From: Thermodesulfovibrionia bacterium
GTDB taxonomy: Bacteria; Nitrospirota; Thermodesulfovibrionia; UBA6902
DNA length: 59,851 bases
Reading direction: 5' to 3'
Assembly: GCA_020053105.1 (NCBI GenBank)
Contig: JAGVNU010000080.1
Coordinates: 1-59,851 of the forward strand
Of this stretch, positions 43,679 through 51,936 are shown piece after piece. The notes beneath the pieces are model-generated. The model saw only the letters and a list, made by a program, of their open reading frames with translations. It ran no database searches and was not told the origin of the DNA. Position numbers and translations under genes: made by a program. Positions within the stretch are counted from its first letter, which is position 1; every line of letters begins with the position of its first letter.

Positions 43679-44980
43679 TTGATCCGGTTCACTCTGAATA
43701 AATCTACCCGATTCCTGAAAGCGGTATTATTGCCGGTCCTGATAATTTCAATTACCGGCTGCGCTGCCGTAAAGGTTGGACCAGCGCCTGGACCCACGCT
43801 CAGACCGGACATAAAACCAGAGGATGGGATTATGGAAGGGCCTTTGGTATGGTCCCGTCTGTCGTCTCCATTCACATATGATACCGGAGGTATAAAGGCC
43901 GACGGTTATCAGCTTGTCACCATCCTTACATATCATGATATAAAAGCGCCGTCCCGCTCTCAAATGCAGGTCACACCGAAGGAGTTTGAAGAGCAGATGT
44001 CATATCTTAATGCCAACGGTTACCGCGTGATCTCTCTCGATGATTTTTTCGATTTTATAAACCTGAGACAGGGGGTCCCGGATAATTCAGTAGTCATTAC
44101 CTTTGATGACGGCTGGAGGTCAGTCTATACAACTGCTTATCCCATTCTAAAAAAATACGGTTTCCCTGCAACAATATTTATTTATACCGACTTTATCTCA
44201 CCAGGCAACAGGACGGCACTGACCTGGGACATGATGAAAGAGTTGAGCGCAGGAGGCATTGACATTCAGGTCCATTCCAGGACCCATGAACAGGACATGC
44301 CGCGGAAAAGGGAGGCAGAGACGGAACAGGGCTACAGGAAGAGACTCGACAATGAACTGCTCGTACCGAAAAATCTGGCCGAGCAGCAGGTCGGGAAGAG
44401 AATAAAATATATTGCATACCCATATGGTCAGTTTAATGATGACTTTATTCAATTGGCCAGGAATGCCGGTTACGAAGGGGGCCTGACAGTATTCGGGGCC
44501 ACGGTCAAAGACGGCGAGGTTGTCAGAAAAAGAGATAATCCTGTCTTTGTAAAACCGTTTGAAGTCAGCAGGGTCCAGGTCCTTGCAGGCACATCTCTGA
44601 GAAAATTTATCAGTAAGCTCAAGTCCTTTCATCCGGAGCCGGTATACGACGGCCGATATGATGATCTGCTTGATCTGAAAGGCCTGCAGTCACCCGGCCC
44701 TAACAATAGTGACCGTCGTTCTCGGATAAAAAAACTGGAGACCAGCCTGAACGACGCCGTCCAGAAGCACCTCACCGCCGGCAAAGCTTATTACCGGTCC
44801 GGAGATACAGACGCGTCAAGAAAGGAGTTTCTCATGGCCCTTTTCCTTGACCCCGGAAACCAGGAGGCGCTGGGTTTTATGAGAGAGCTCCCGGATGCCT
44901 CGGTCAGCAAAGTCCCGGTCCTCAAAAAAATGGCGCCATTATCCCAGGCGGTAAAGGTCACAGCCGAAGAGGGCAGGTAG
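43679..44980 (+). CDS. Polysaccharide deacetylase lipoprotein with a C-terminal TPR-like tail
   Basis: 433 residues from a TTG start with GGAG 8 bases upstream. Lipobox ISITGCA at residues 24-30. The NodB deacetylase domain (about 75-300) has all motifs: ITFDDGW (metal-binding DD), VHSRTHEQ, and YPYGQFND. A helical repeat near the end (HLTAGKAYYRSGDTDASRKE) resembles a TPR. It would remove N-acetyl groups from peptidoglycan or an exopolysaccharide in the periplasm or at the outer membrane. Confidence 0.88.
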   Translation: MIRFTLNKSTRFLKAVLLPVLIISITGCAAVKVGPAPGPTLRPDIKPEDGIMEGPLVWSRLSSPFTYDTGGIKADGYQLVTILTYHDIKAPSRSQMQVTPKEFEEQMSYLNANGYRVISLDDFFDFINLRQGVPDNSVVITFDDGWRSVYTTAYPILKKYGFPATIFIYTDFISPGNRTALTWDMMKELSAGGIDIQVHSRTHEQDMPRKREAETEQGYRKRLDNELLVPKNLAEQQVGKRIKYIAYPYGQFNDDFIQLARNAGYEGGLTVFGATVKDGEVVRKRDNPVFVKPFEVSRVQVLAGTSLRKFISKLKSFHPEPVYDGRYDDLLDLKGLQSPGPNNSDRRSRIKKLETSLNDAVQKHLTAGKAYYRSGDTDASRKEFLMALFLDPGNQEALGFMRELPDASVSKVPVLKKMAPLSQAVKVTAEEGR

Positions 44981-45044
44981 GCCATTGTATACCGACTCAG
45001 ATTTAATTAACGGATGCTGTTCTGATATCCAGGTTTCATTTCAG

Positions 45045-46940
45045 TTAAGCGGGCTGTGAATTCATGATTGTTTCCAGAAGCTCCCATCGGGCATAAGCAT
45101 CAGCAATCTCTTTTTCGAGTTCCCCGGTCCTCGCCTTTGCCCCAGGTATCCCGCTTCCCTCGCGCTTATAGAATTCAGGGTCTGCAAGCATTTCGTATAG
45201 CCCGTTGCGCTCTGCTTCGAGAGATTCGATCAGCGCGGGCAAGGCTTCGAGTTCCTTTTTTTCATTAAATGTGAGGATGCGCGGACGCTCCTGCCTGGGC
45301 CTGGGCCTTTCCGGCTTCGCGGTCTTATCCGTTCGTGCCGGGGCTGCAGGCCTGCGCTGCCGCAGCCAGTCGTCATAGCCGCCCACATATTCTTCAAGCC
45401 TTCCGTCACCCTCAAAGACTATCGTGCTCGTTACGATGTTGTTCAGAAACGCCCTGTCGTGGCTTACGAGAAGGACAGTGCCCTCATATTTCATCAGCAT
45501 CTCTTCGAGGAGTTCGAGGGTATCGGTGTCAAGGTCATTGGTGGGTTCATCCATTACCAGTACGTTTGACGGTTTGGTGAAAAGCCTCGCCAGCAGCGCA
45601 CGGTTCCTTTCACCGCCTGACAGTACCTTCACCGGCGAGCGTGCCCTTTCCGGCGGGAAGAGAAAATCCTCGAGATAGCCGATTACGTGCCTTGTCTTTC
45701 CATTGACAGTCACATACCCGGACCTGTCCGCCACGTTGTCCATGACGGATTTGTTATCATCCAACTGCTCACGATGCTGGTCGAAATACGCGACCTCGAT
45801 CCTGGTCCCCCTGCGTACAGAGCCGGTGTGGGGTTCCATTAATCCAAGCAGCATCTTTATCAGGGTTGTCTTGCCGGAGCCGTTAGGGCCGATAATACCG
45901 ATCTTGTCACCGCGGATAATGGTCGTGGAGAAATCCCGAAAGAGGTGGCGGCCTTCGTAAAGACAGCCGATCCCCTCAGCCTCAATAACCAGTTTGCCGG
46001 ACCTCTCGGTCTCGTTCAGGGCCATCCTTGCGCTGCCGGCTTGAGTTCGTCTTGCAAGGCGCTCCTTCCTCATCTCCTTTAATGCGGTTACACGTCCTTC
46101 ATTGCGTGTGCGCCGGGCCCTGATACCCTGGCGTATCCAAGCTTCTTCCCGGGAGAGCTTTTTGTCAAAGAGCGCGTTTTGCGCGGCCTCTGCATCGAGT
46201 TCGGCCTGTCTCCTTGTCAGGTAGGTTGCGTAATCACATGGCCAGTCAGTGAGCCGGCCGCGGTCCAGTTCTACTATGCGTGTTGCAAGTGTCTGGAGGA
46301 ACTTCCGGTCATGGGTTATGAAAAGTATGGAGCCCCGGTATTCGAGAAGGAATTCCTCAAGCCAGCCGATTGAGGTGATATCGAGATGGTTAGTGGGTTC
46401 ATCCAGAAGCAGGAGGTCCGGTTCGTTGACGAGCGCCTTTGCAAGCAATACCCTCCTCTTAAAGCCTCCGGAGAGCTCAGCTGCCTGAGCGTCAGGGTCC
46501 AGCCCGAGGCGTGAAAGCACGGTCTCGACCCGTTGCTGAATCTGCCAGCCGCCGGAGGACTCGATCAGGTGCTGTATCCGTTCAAGTTCAGCTATCGCGC
46601 CTGCGTCTCCATGGGAGAGACGAAAACTCACAGCGTGGTATTCCGTGAGCATGCCGACCATATCACCCAGCCCTGATGCAACTATCTCAAACACCGTACC
46701 GGAAAGGTCCTGCGGGACTTCCTGGTCAAGCGAGGCAATCCGCAGCCCCTGCTCGCGTATGACCTCTCCGTCATCAGGGGTGGTCCCGCCGCTGATGATC
46801 TTCATAAGGGTTGATTTGCCTGCCCCGTTTCTGCCGACCAGGCAGACCCGCTCCCTGCGTTCGATCTGCAAAGAGACCTCGTCGATCAGCTCAGGGCCGC
46901 CGAACGCGAGTCTCACATCTTTTAAACTTAGCAATGCCAT
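45045..46940 (-). CDS. uup: ABC-F ATPase, Uup type
   Basis: 631 residues from the ATG at 46940 (MALLSLKDVRLAFGG), 5 bases after GGAG; a second ATG two codons upstream is less well placed. Two ABC cassettes: Walker A GRNGAGKST (36-44) with LSGGFKRRV, and GPNGSGKTT with LSGGERNRA. A linker and a C-terminal coiled coil (about 560-630, RILTFNEKKELEALPALIES...) define Uup, involved in ribosome assembly and transposon-excision control. A possible attenuator lies directly upstream. Confidence 0.92.
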   Translation of the reverse strand: MALLSLKDVRLAFGGPELIDEVSLQIERRERVCLVGRNGAGKSTLMKIISGGTTPDDGEVIREQGLRIASLDQEVPQDLSGTVFEIVASGLGDMVGMLTEYHAVSFRLSHGDAGAIAELERIQHLIESSGGWQIQQRVETVLSRLGLDPDAQAAELSGGFKRRVLLAKALVNEPDLLLLDEPTNHLDITSIGWLEEFLLEYRGSILFITHDRKFLQTLATRIVELDRGRLTDWPCDYATYLTRRQAELDAEAAQNALFDKKLSREEAWIRQGIRARRTRNEGRVTALKEMRKERLARRTQAGSARMALNETERSGKLVIEAEGIGCLYEGRHLFRDFSTTIIRGDKIGIIGPNGSGKTTLIKMLLGLMEPHTGSVRRGTRIEVAYFDQHREQLDDNKSVMDNVADRSGYVTVNGKTRHVIGYLEDFLFPPERARSPVKVLSGGERNRALLARLFTKPSNVLVMDEPTNDLDTDTLELLEEMLMKYEGTVLLVSHDRAFLNNIVTSTIVFEGDGRLEEYVGGYDDWLRQRRPAAPARTDKTAKPERPRPRQERPRILTFNEKKELEALPALIESLEAERNGLYEMLADPEFYKREGSGIPGAKARTGELEKEIADAYARWELLETIMNSQPA

Positions 46941-46963
46941 ATGCACTCCGGGTCTGGAAAAAT

Positions 46964-47024
46964 AACCGTTCCAGCCGCTTGAACTGTTTCAGCTGCTTGG
47001 TCTGTAAAACTGTTTGAACGGGTT
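46964..47024 (-). promoter_or_regulatory. Possible attenuator upstream of uup
   Basis: On the minus strand AACCCGTTC (47024-47016) pairs with GAACGGTT (46971-46964, one bulge) and is followed by ATTTTTCC, 24 bases before the start codon. The intervening 44 bases hold smaller repeats (AAACAG, CAGCTG). ABC-F genes are often attenuated, so a leader structure makes sense, but the stem has a bulge. Confidence 0.35.
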
Positions 47025-47244
47025 AAGCGATACTTATACGTTGCCGGCATGGTTAAGTTTAACATGGGATGGGACTTCAGTTGGAAGTGTGATAGGTGAA
47101 GGCTGACTGCCAGGGGATTTTGTTTAGGAATGAAGCCCCTGAAGGCAGGTTTCCTGGGAAGGGGCATCTGAGGCCTCAGGACATATAAAAGGACGGCATA
47201 AACAAAGAGATAACTGTGTTATAAGCAACACGAATAATAAAAAT

Positions 47245-47279
47245 TGCCGGGAGCGTTGTGGGAATCGAACCCAGCCCAG
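47245..47279 (-). repeat. Degenerate tRNA-Sec 3' end (attachment-site remnant)
   Basis: On the minus strand: GGGTTCGATTCCCACA, one extra A, CGCTCCCG, then GCA. This is the T-arm and acceptor 3' strand of the tRNA-Sec at 58.1 kb with a one-base insertion. There is no matching 5' half or anticodon arm upstream, so it is not a working tRNA. It is the displaced copy left by site-specific integration. Confidence 0.65.
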
Positions 47280-47307
47280 ACCTTGATTTCAAAGGGTTTT
47301 TAGGCCA

Positions 47308-47333
47308 GTTACTGACTGTTTACTGACTGTTTT
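47308..47333. repeat. 26-bp direct repeat, left copy
   Basis: Starts GTTACTGACTGTT and continues with TACTGACTGTTTT; identical to 58014-58039. Two near-identical 11-12 base units in tandem suggest integrase arm-type binding sites just inside the attachment site. Confidence 0.65.
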
Positions 47334-47491
47334 GGTTTTGTATAGTTCATGAAACTTGAGCTGAGAGGCACGGATAGTCACCTTCAAAAATGCGTTAGTT
47401 CACCAAAAAGTCCTCAATTGCAAATGGACAATGAAGACTGAAAACGTCCTACCAGAATGTGCGGTCTGGAAATATTACCATAGGTTAGAAG

Positions 47492-47650
47492 TTACAATAG
47501 AAAGAGATGGGTCAGCATGCCACCCCTGACGTGGTCGTTGCTGAAGACTTCCTCCTCGGTCCCTTCAAGCACGATCCTCCCATCTTTCAGCAAGTAAATC
47601 CTGTCCGCCAGCCCCGTAGTCTCATTAACATTATGCAGGACATGAAATTG
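47492..47650 (-). pseudogene. ABC transporter ATPase, C-terminal fragment (LivF-like)
   Basis: The open frame contains LADRIYLLKDGRIVLEGTEE followed by EVFSNDHVRGG and stops at 47492 (TAA). LADR.Y.L..GRIV.EG is the H-loop-distal end of ABC ATPases, closest to LivF/LivG of branched-chain amino-acid importers. The Walker A and signature parts are absent, so it cannot function. It ends just inside the island's left limit. Confidence 0.55.
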
Positions 47651-47678
47651 ATCATAGAAGGAATTTATTTTATCTGCT

Positions 47679-47800
47679 TCAAGCGCGATTGACTCCCATA
47701 TATGTCCTGATTACCCTCTCGTCCCGGCTTACTTCTGCAGGACTGCCGATACAGACCCTTGATCCATTGTCGATTATCATAAGGGAGTGAATGCATCTTC
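47679..47800 (-). pseudogene. ABC transporter ATPase, C-terminal fragment (LivG-like)
   Basis: Reads SLMIIDNGSRVCIGSPAEVS, then RDERVIRTYMG and a TGA at 47679. The ending matches LivG, where VL..G..IAEG.P.EV..D.RVI.AYLG is conserved. The 5' part is missing. With the LivF-like piece 30 bp away it may be what is left of a liv operon. Confidence 0.5.
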
Positions 47801-47824
47801 TTCAGAAGAACGAAGCATGAAAGA

Positions 47825-48661
47825 TCATATCCCTGCCTTTTTGACCCCTTTCACTTTAATGCTGACTATAGTATCAGCAACTTCTTTGAGCTGCTCGGCT
47901 GTGATCCCGGTATTATTAATGACTGCCTTGGCAATAGGATCGTCACTATAGCAATCAAGGGAAAACTTTCTCTCATCAATTATCTCAACGTCCTGAAATC
48001 CCGCGTCACTGACAGCAGACAGGTATTCGTCTTTCTTTATCGCCCCTGCCAAACAGCTGATATAAGCATCAATGGAGCCTTTCAAGAAATCCGGTATGTC
48101 CTTCGTTAACACTAAATCCGAAATCATTATCCTCCCTCCCGGTTTCAGCATCCTGAACGCCTCACGGAACACCCCCGGCTTGTCCGGAGAAAGATTGATG
48201 ACGCAATTTGAAATAATGATGTCTGCGGTATTGTCAGCAGCAGGCAGGTTCTCGATCTCTCCGAGCCTGAACTCCACATTTAAATAATTCCCCCTGCTGG
48301 CATTCTCCCTTGCCCTTTCAAGCATCTCCGGGGTCATATCAATGCCGATGACCCTCCCGGATTTGCCGACCTTCCTGGCCGCAAGGAAACAGTCAAGCCC
48401 GCCGCCTGAGCCAAGATCAATAACGGTTTCCCCTTCTTTCAGTGACGCAAGGGCCACAGGGTTCCCGCAGCCAAGACCCATATTGGCTGCATCAGGAACT
48501 GATGTGAGTTCTTCATCAGAGTAACCGACGAATTTGCTTATGTCCTTTGCCTTGCCCGTGCTTCCGCAGCATGTATCAGCAGGGGCACAGCAGGAGCTGC
48601 CCTGCTTGGCGACCTTTGCATAACCTTCTCTTACAATTTTTATCGTCTCCTCTTTTTTCAT
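47825..48661 (-). CDS. arsM: Arsenite methyltransferase
   Basis: 278 residues from the ATG at 48661 (MKKEETIKIVREGYAKVAKQ); the frame is open 18 codons further, but GGGGAAG lies upstream of this ATG. SAM-binding motif VIDLGSGGGLDCFLAARKVG (about 77-96), and four conserved cysteine positions: the N-terminal CCAPADTCCG, Cys in IISNCVINLS and Cys in SCLAGAI. It methylates As(III) with S-adenosylmethionine and reductant to mono-, di- and trimethylarsines. In the same strand order as ArsR and ArsS. Confidence 0.93.
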   Translation of the reverse strand: MKKEETIKIVREGYAKVAKQGSSCCAPADTCCGSTGKAKDISKFVGYSDEELTSVPDAANMGLGCGNPVALASLKEGETVIDLGSGGGLDCFLAARKVGKSGRVIGIDMTPEMLERARENASRGNYLNVEFRLGEIENLPAADNTADIIISNCVINLSPDKPGVFREAFRMLKPGGRIMISDLVLTKDIPDFLKGSIDAYISCLAGAIKKDEYLSAVSDAGFQDVEIIDERKFSLDCYSDDPIAKAVINNTGITAEQLKEVADTIVSIKVKGVKKAGI

Positions 48662-48744
48662 GACCGTCTTCCCCTTTTTATAATTGTTGTCACGTCTGAT
48701 GTGTTTATTCCCCAAGCCATTAGCATGATGTTTCCTCGCAAGAT

Positions 48745-48849
48745 CAAAACAAAAACCCGATTGATCATTCCATGATATGGGACAATAAATCGGGCTTTAA
48801 TATTCTGCGGTCCTTTTGCAGGGTTAAAGTGACCTTTGCAATGTTGGAA
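48745..48849 (-). pseudogene. Fragment of a paralog of the 100-residue arsenic-cluster protein
   Basis: The minus frame reads GHFNPAKGPQNIKARFIVPY HGM, closely matching TGYFKPEQVIKARLINSSFYPIG of the intact gene at 49939-50241. No start or complete frame; a relic duplicated within the arsenic cluster, between arsM and the Cys-rich gene. Confidence 0.45.
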
Positions 48850-48960
48850 CTTATTTTAACTCATTTCCCGGAGCGATACAATGACTGCTCCATGAACAGA
48901 TATCTCATTATATTCATAACAGGCCCCGATCACATGTTTATTGTTCCCTCAATTTAAGCA

Positions 48961-48990
48961 GGGAAGGGCTGTCACTGGCCGGCCCTTCCC
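48961..48990. repeat. Inverted repeat GGGAAGGGC...GCCCTTCCC
   Basis: A 9-bp perfect stem with a 12-base loop in the arsM upstream region. No T-run. Between it and the stem at 49041-49069 there is no gene. Confidence 0.5.
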
Positions 48991-49040
48991 CATGTACATG
49001 TTTGTTTCTCTTCTGTCATACCTTACTTCCCGTAACCATG

Positions 49041-49069
49041 TTCCCGGTCATCGACAGGATGACCGGGAA
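49041..49069. repeat. Inverted repeat TTCCCGGTCATC...GATGACCGGGAA
   Basis: A 12-bp perfect stem with 5-base loop, 21 bases downstream of the Cys-rich gene on the minus strand. Not followed by T-run; could still slow transcription or stabilise mRNA between the Cys-rich gene and arsM. Confidence 0.55.
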
Positions 49070-49089
49070 TATGTCCTTAAGCAGCAGTA

Positions 49090-49236
49090 TTACGCGCCGG
49101 TTTTCTTCTGCTCTTTTCCGCAGCAGCAGCTTTCGAGAATGGATTTGCATTTTTCTTTCACGTCTTTTCCGCTAACTTCAATCTGGTAGCCGTCTTCTTT
49201 CTCGGTCACCTTGATATTGCAGCATTCCTTTTTCAT
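49090..49236 (-). CDS. Cysteine-rich 48-residue protein of the arsenic cluster
   Basis: From the ATG at 49236, behind GGAGGTGAAACAGG: MKKECCNIKVTEKEDGYQIE ... ends ESCCCGKEQKKTGA, TAA at 49090. It has a CC pair near the N-terminus, a lone Cys in EKCKS and a CCC triplet near the C-terminus. The middle (IKVTEKEDGYQIEVSGKDV) looks like one beta-hairpin. The cysteine clusters suggest As(III) or other soft-metal binding. It sits between arsR and arsM. No known family recognised. Confidence 0.65.
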   Translation of the reverse strand: MKKECCNIKVTEKEDGYQIEVSGKDVKEKCKSILESCCCGKEQKKTGA

Positions 49237-49300
49237 CCTGTTTCACCTCCTTTCATAATTGCAAGATTCTACAACATTAGAACAATAAGAATAAAAAAAA

Positions 49301-49639
49301 TCATTTCAGAAAATCTTTGATAGAATCAACTACGTCCTCATTAACTTTGCAGCGATATGTCTGTCCTTCCCGTTCACAGGTTATGAGCCCTGCGCTCTGC
49401 AGCTCTTTAAAATGATGCGATATAGTAGAGCGTGAAAGATTCATACAGTCGCATATTTTTGTAAAGGCCTTGTCGAGACTTCCTTTGACGCAACAGGTTG
49501 ATTCATCTTTAATCCGGAATTCAGCCCCTACCACTGTTCCTTTAGGTGCGCAGCAGTTCTTGTAAATCATCATAAAGATCTTGAGCCGCTGTTCATTTGA
49601 CAGCGCTTTAAAGATTTTGGAGTAGTCCTTTAGTTTCAT
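49301..49639 (-). CDS. arsR: ArsR-family repressor
   Basis: 112 residues, winged helix with IFKALSNEQRLKIFMMIY at the start and MNLSRSTISHHFKELQSAGL as recognition helix. Possible As(III) ligands: Cys-Cys in NCCAP (about 29-30), STCCVKG, and CDC in KICDCMNLS just ahead of the recognition helix, where ArsR has CVCDL. Likely represses the arsenic genes until arsenite binds. The cysteine-rich loop (about 26-56) is longer than usual. Confidence 0.88.
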   Translation of the reverse strand: MKLKDYSKIFKALSNEQRLKIFMMIYKNCCAPKGTVVGAEFRIKDESTCCVKGSLDKAFTKICDCMNLSRSTISHHFKELQSAGLITCEREGQTYRCKVNEDVVDSIKDFLK

Positions 49640-49732
49640 GGTTATAGAATATTCGAAGTGATATTGTTTGTCAATCCCCCCTTGAAAATTTATTTTGGGA
49701 TGATTTTAAAATTACTGACTACAGATTCGCGG

Positions 49733-49942
49733 TCACCCGGCTAATTTCGCCTTTACGGCCTCAAAGTCTTTCCCTCTCGGCATTACGAAAAGGCATTTAC
49801 CGCCGCTCCGCTTCTCCCATAACGCGCCGAGTCTGCGCTTCTCTTCGTTGTCCGGCGGAAGTGCATAATTACGTTTGACCGCGTTAAACTTAACGCCGAC
49901 ATATCCTTCCATAAGGCATTTATTTTTTTGATGGTCTTTCAT
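49733..49942 (-). CDS. Small protein of the arsenic cluster (69 residues)
   Basis: MKDHQKNKCLMEGYVGVKFN through ALWEKRSGGKCLFVMPRGKD, ending AVKAKLAG. Basic, two cysteines, no membrane helix. It overlaps the 100-residue gene by 4 bp (ATGA). The family is not recognised. The co-occurrence with ArsR/ArsM/ArsS suggests a role in arsenic handling or simple linkage. Confidence 0.5.
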   Translation of the reverse strand: MKDHQKNKCLMEGYVGVKFNAVKRNYALPPDNEEKRRLGALWEKRSGGKCLFVMPRGKDFEAVKAKLAG

Positions 49943-50241
49943 TCAGTTGCCTCCATCCTTATCTCTGCCTTCACAGCTTGTATTCTCCTACAGACAAACG
50001 CCTTCCAATAAAAATACCCGATTGGGTAAAAAGAGGAGTTAATCAATCGGGCTTTAATGACCTGTTCTGGTTTAAAGTAACCGGTTAATACTTTCTTGAT
50101 CGTTTCAATACTGTTGATATTGATCCATGCTATACTGCCTGAAGTCGTTCTGATTTTTATCTCGCAATCTTTCCCGTCCTGGAGATAACCGAATTTCCGG
50201 AAGATTTCAAGCAGTTCATTTTTTGAACTGCTTTTTGTCAC
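49939..50241 (-). CDS. Small protein of the arsenic cluster (100 residues)
   Basis: Begins MTKSSSKNELLEIFRKFGYL; then CEIKIRTTSGSIAWININSI and YFKPEQVIKARLINSSFYPI. Beta-rich core with helices at the ends, one Cys near 27. Overlaps the 69-residue gene by 4 bp. A damaged paralog lies at 48745-48849, so the family has duplicated in this cluster. Function unknown. Confidence 0.5.
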   Translation of the reverse strand: MTKSSSKNELLEIFRKFGYLQDGKDCEIKIRTTSGSIAWININSIETIKKVLTGYFKPEQVIKARLINSSFYPIGYFYWKAFVCRRIQAVKAEIRMEATE

Positions 50242-50443
50242 TTTCCATTAAACTATTTTTCCCGGCAATAAGTGTGTAATTGTTTTTCATGTTATGACCG
50301 GTTCCTCAAATATCAGTCTTGTTATCGGTCTCATTATGTAAGTGAAAATATTGAATATGATGTAACTGGTATAGACAAAGCAAAAAAATACACCTATAAG
50401 CAAAACGGCCAATGCCTTCATAGTCAGAGTATAAATATTCAAA

Positions 50444-51400
50444 TCAGACTAAAGCCCCCCCGCAGCTCGCGCCTGTGCCTGCCGTGCACATAAAGCAAAG
50501 CGGCGCCGTTATAATTTCTCTGTTGCTCAGCGAAGCATAATCAAAGCTTTTTACATCGTTTGAATTTCTGGTTTTAACGGGCAGCTTCAGCACCTGCCAG
50601 AAATCACAGTCAAAAAGGGTCCCGTCAGGCGCAACACTTATCAGGTGCCTGCACATAACGTTTGTCACTGTTACAGGATTAAACTTCTCCTCAAGCTGCT
50701 TTATGTATACTTCCTTTTCAATTGTCGACATGGACTTGCCGAGTCTTCCTATCGGCATGTTGCTTAGTGCTATGAGATGATTGAAAGTTATACCGTGCAT
50801 CTCTTTTAATTTTCCCCTGTAGGCGTTTTCCAGCATCTTCTGGTCAGGGGCTATGCCCTCTTTGGCCGGATTGAACATGATATCAATTTCCAGACCCGTG
50901 CCTTCCTGCGCGTATCCCAGTTCATTAAGGCGCTTTAGTGCAGAGACAGCCTTTTCATATGTGCCTTTGCCCCTTTGCCCGTCAACGCCTTCAGCCGTAT
51001 AACACGGAAGAGATCCGATGATCTTCACGCTGTTTTTTGCAAGGAAATCGGGGATGTCTTGCATCCCGGGTTCAGTAAGTATCGCAAGATTTGAACGCAC
51101 CATTACTTTCTTGCCCAAGTTAACCGCAGATTTAACAAAACGTATGTAATTAGGATTTAACTCCGGTGAGCCGCCGGTAATATCAACAGTGGTTATCTCA
51201 TCATTGTCACGAAGGATTTCAATAAGTCTGTCAACGGTCTCCGACGACATCTCTTCAGTCCTGCCTGGAGAAGCATCGACATGACAGTGAGTGCATCTCA
51301 AATTGCACTTATATCCCATATTGACCTGAAGCGTAGACACATCAGCTGCCTTAAGAGGATAATGGCCCATATTATTTAATTTCTGATCAAACTTATTCAT
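50444..51400 (-). CDS. Arsenosugar-biosynthesis-type radical SAM protein (ArsS-like)
   Basis: 318 residues. Radical SAM cluster motif CNLRCTHCH (CX3CX2C, about 32-39) with DITGGSPELNPNYI (GGxP), and a C-terminal half resembling DUF3641 (CRHLISVAPDGTLFDCDFWQ, then CFMCTAGTGASCGGAL), which supplies extra Cys ligands. This is the layout of ArsS, which acts with ArsM to make arsenosugars. It would adenosylate dimethylarsenic. Minus-strand leader gene of the cluster. Confidence 0.85.
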   Translation of the reverse strand: MNKFDQKLNNMGHYPLKAADVSTLQVNMGYKCNLRCTHCHVDASPGRTEEMSSETVDRLIEILRDNDEITTVDITGGSPELNPNYIRFVKSAVNLGKKVMVRSNLAILTEPGMQDIPDFLAKNSVKIIGSLPCYTAEGVDGQRGKGTYEKAVSALKRLNELGYAQEGTGLEIDIMFNPAKEGIAPDQKMLENAYRGKLKEMHGITFNHLIALSNMPIGRLGKSMSTIEKEVYIKQLEEKFNPVTVTNVMCRHLISVAPDGTLFDCDFWQVLKLPVKTRNSNDVKSFDYASLSNREIITAPLCFMCTAGTGASCGGALV

Positions 51401-51936
51401 TGCTCCTCCTCATTTTTATACAGACATAATTCCCGCAAATAAGTATATATGCGCAAATTAGCTCTTTATTGAAAGCACTTCGTCCCTATATGTTAAATTC
51501 AATTTTTATACTGCAGAAAAAAGGGACAAGTTTTGGATACTATTTACTGATGAAACAATATTAAATTCATAGAAATCGTAATAGAATTTTGCAATAGGCA
51601 CTTTTATTATAATGCAAATTTAATACCACAAGCACTTCTTTTTAAATACAACAAATTAGAAAACAAGAAGAGAGTATTGAAGCTCAAAAATAGAACATCT
51701 TGCTCATTATTTGAACAATTAGACACATCTAAAATCAATACAATTATCCCAACCAATTGGGACATGGTGATAAGTTGGTTGAAAAATAACCTCTGATTTT
51801 AGTTGCTATATTTTTTTCAGTGTAGTCTTCGAGATCATGCCAAATTTTATTAAAAAGGAATATTCTTTGCTCTGCTGAAAACTAATGCAGTCCTTTCTTT
51901 AATAGAAAGAAATTTTACAGTCACGATTTATTCGCC
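51401..51936. other. A/T-rich intergenic stretch with a reading-frame relic
   Basis: 536 bp between the radical SAM and the AAA ATPase genes. No gene with a start codon and ribosome-binding site. On the plus strand an 80-codon frame without ATG (51554-51796, ends PTNWDMVISWLKNNL) looks protein-like and may be the tail of a lost gene. The rest holds nothing I recognise. Confidence 0.4.

Noticed and set aside
46928..47167. 79-codon minus-strand frame upstream of uup
   Set aside because: Contains the putative attenuator and overlaps the uup start; composition not protein-like.
47245..47340. A second complete tRNA at the island's left end
   Set aside because: Only the T-arm and the 3' acceptor strand are present; no matching 5' acceptor or anticodon arm.
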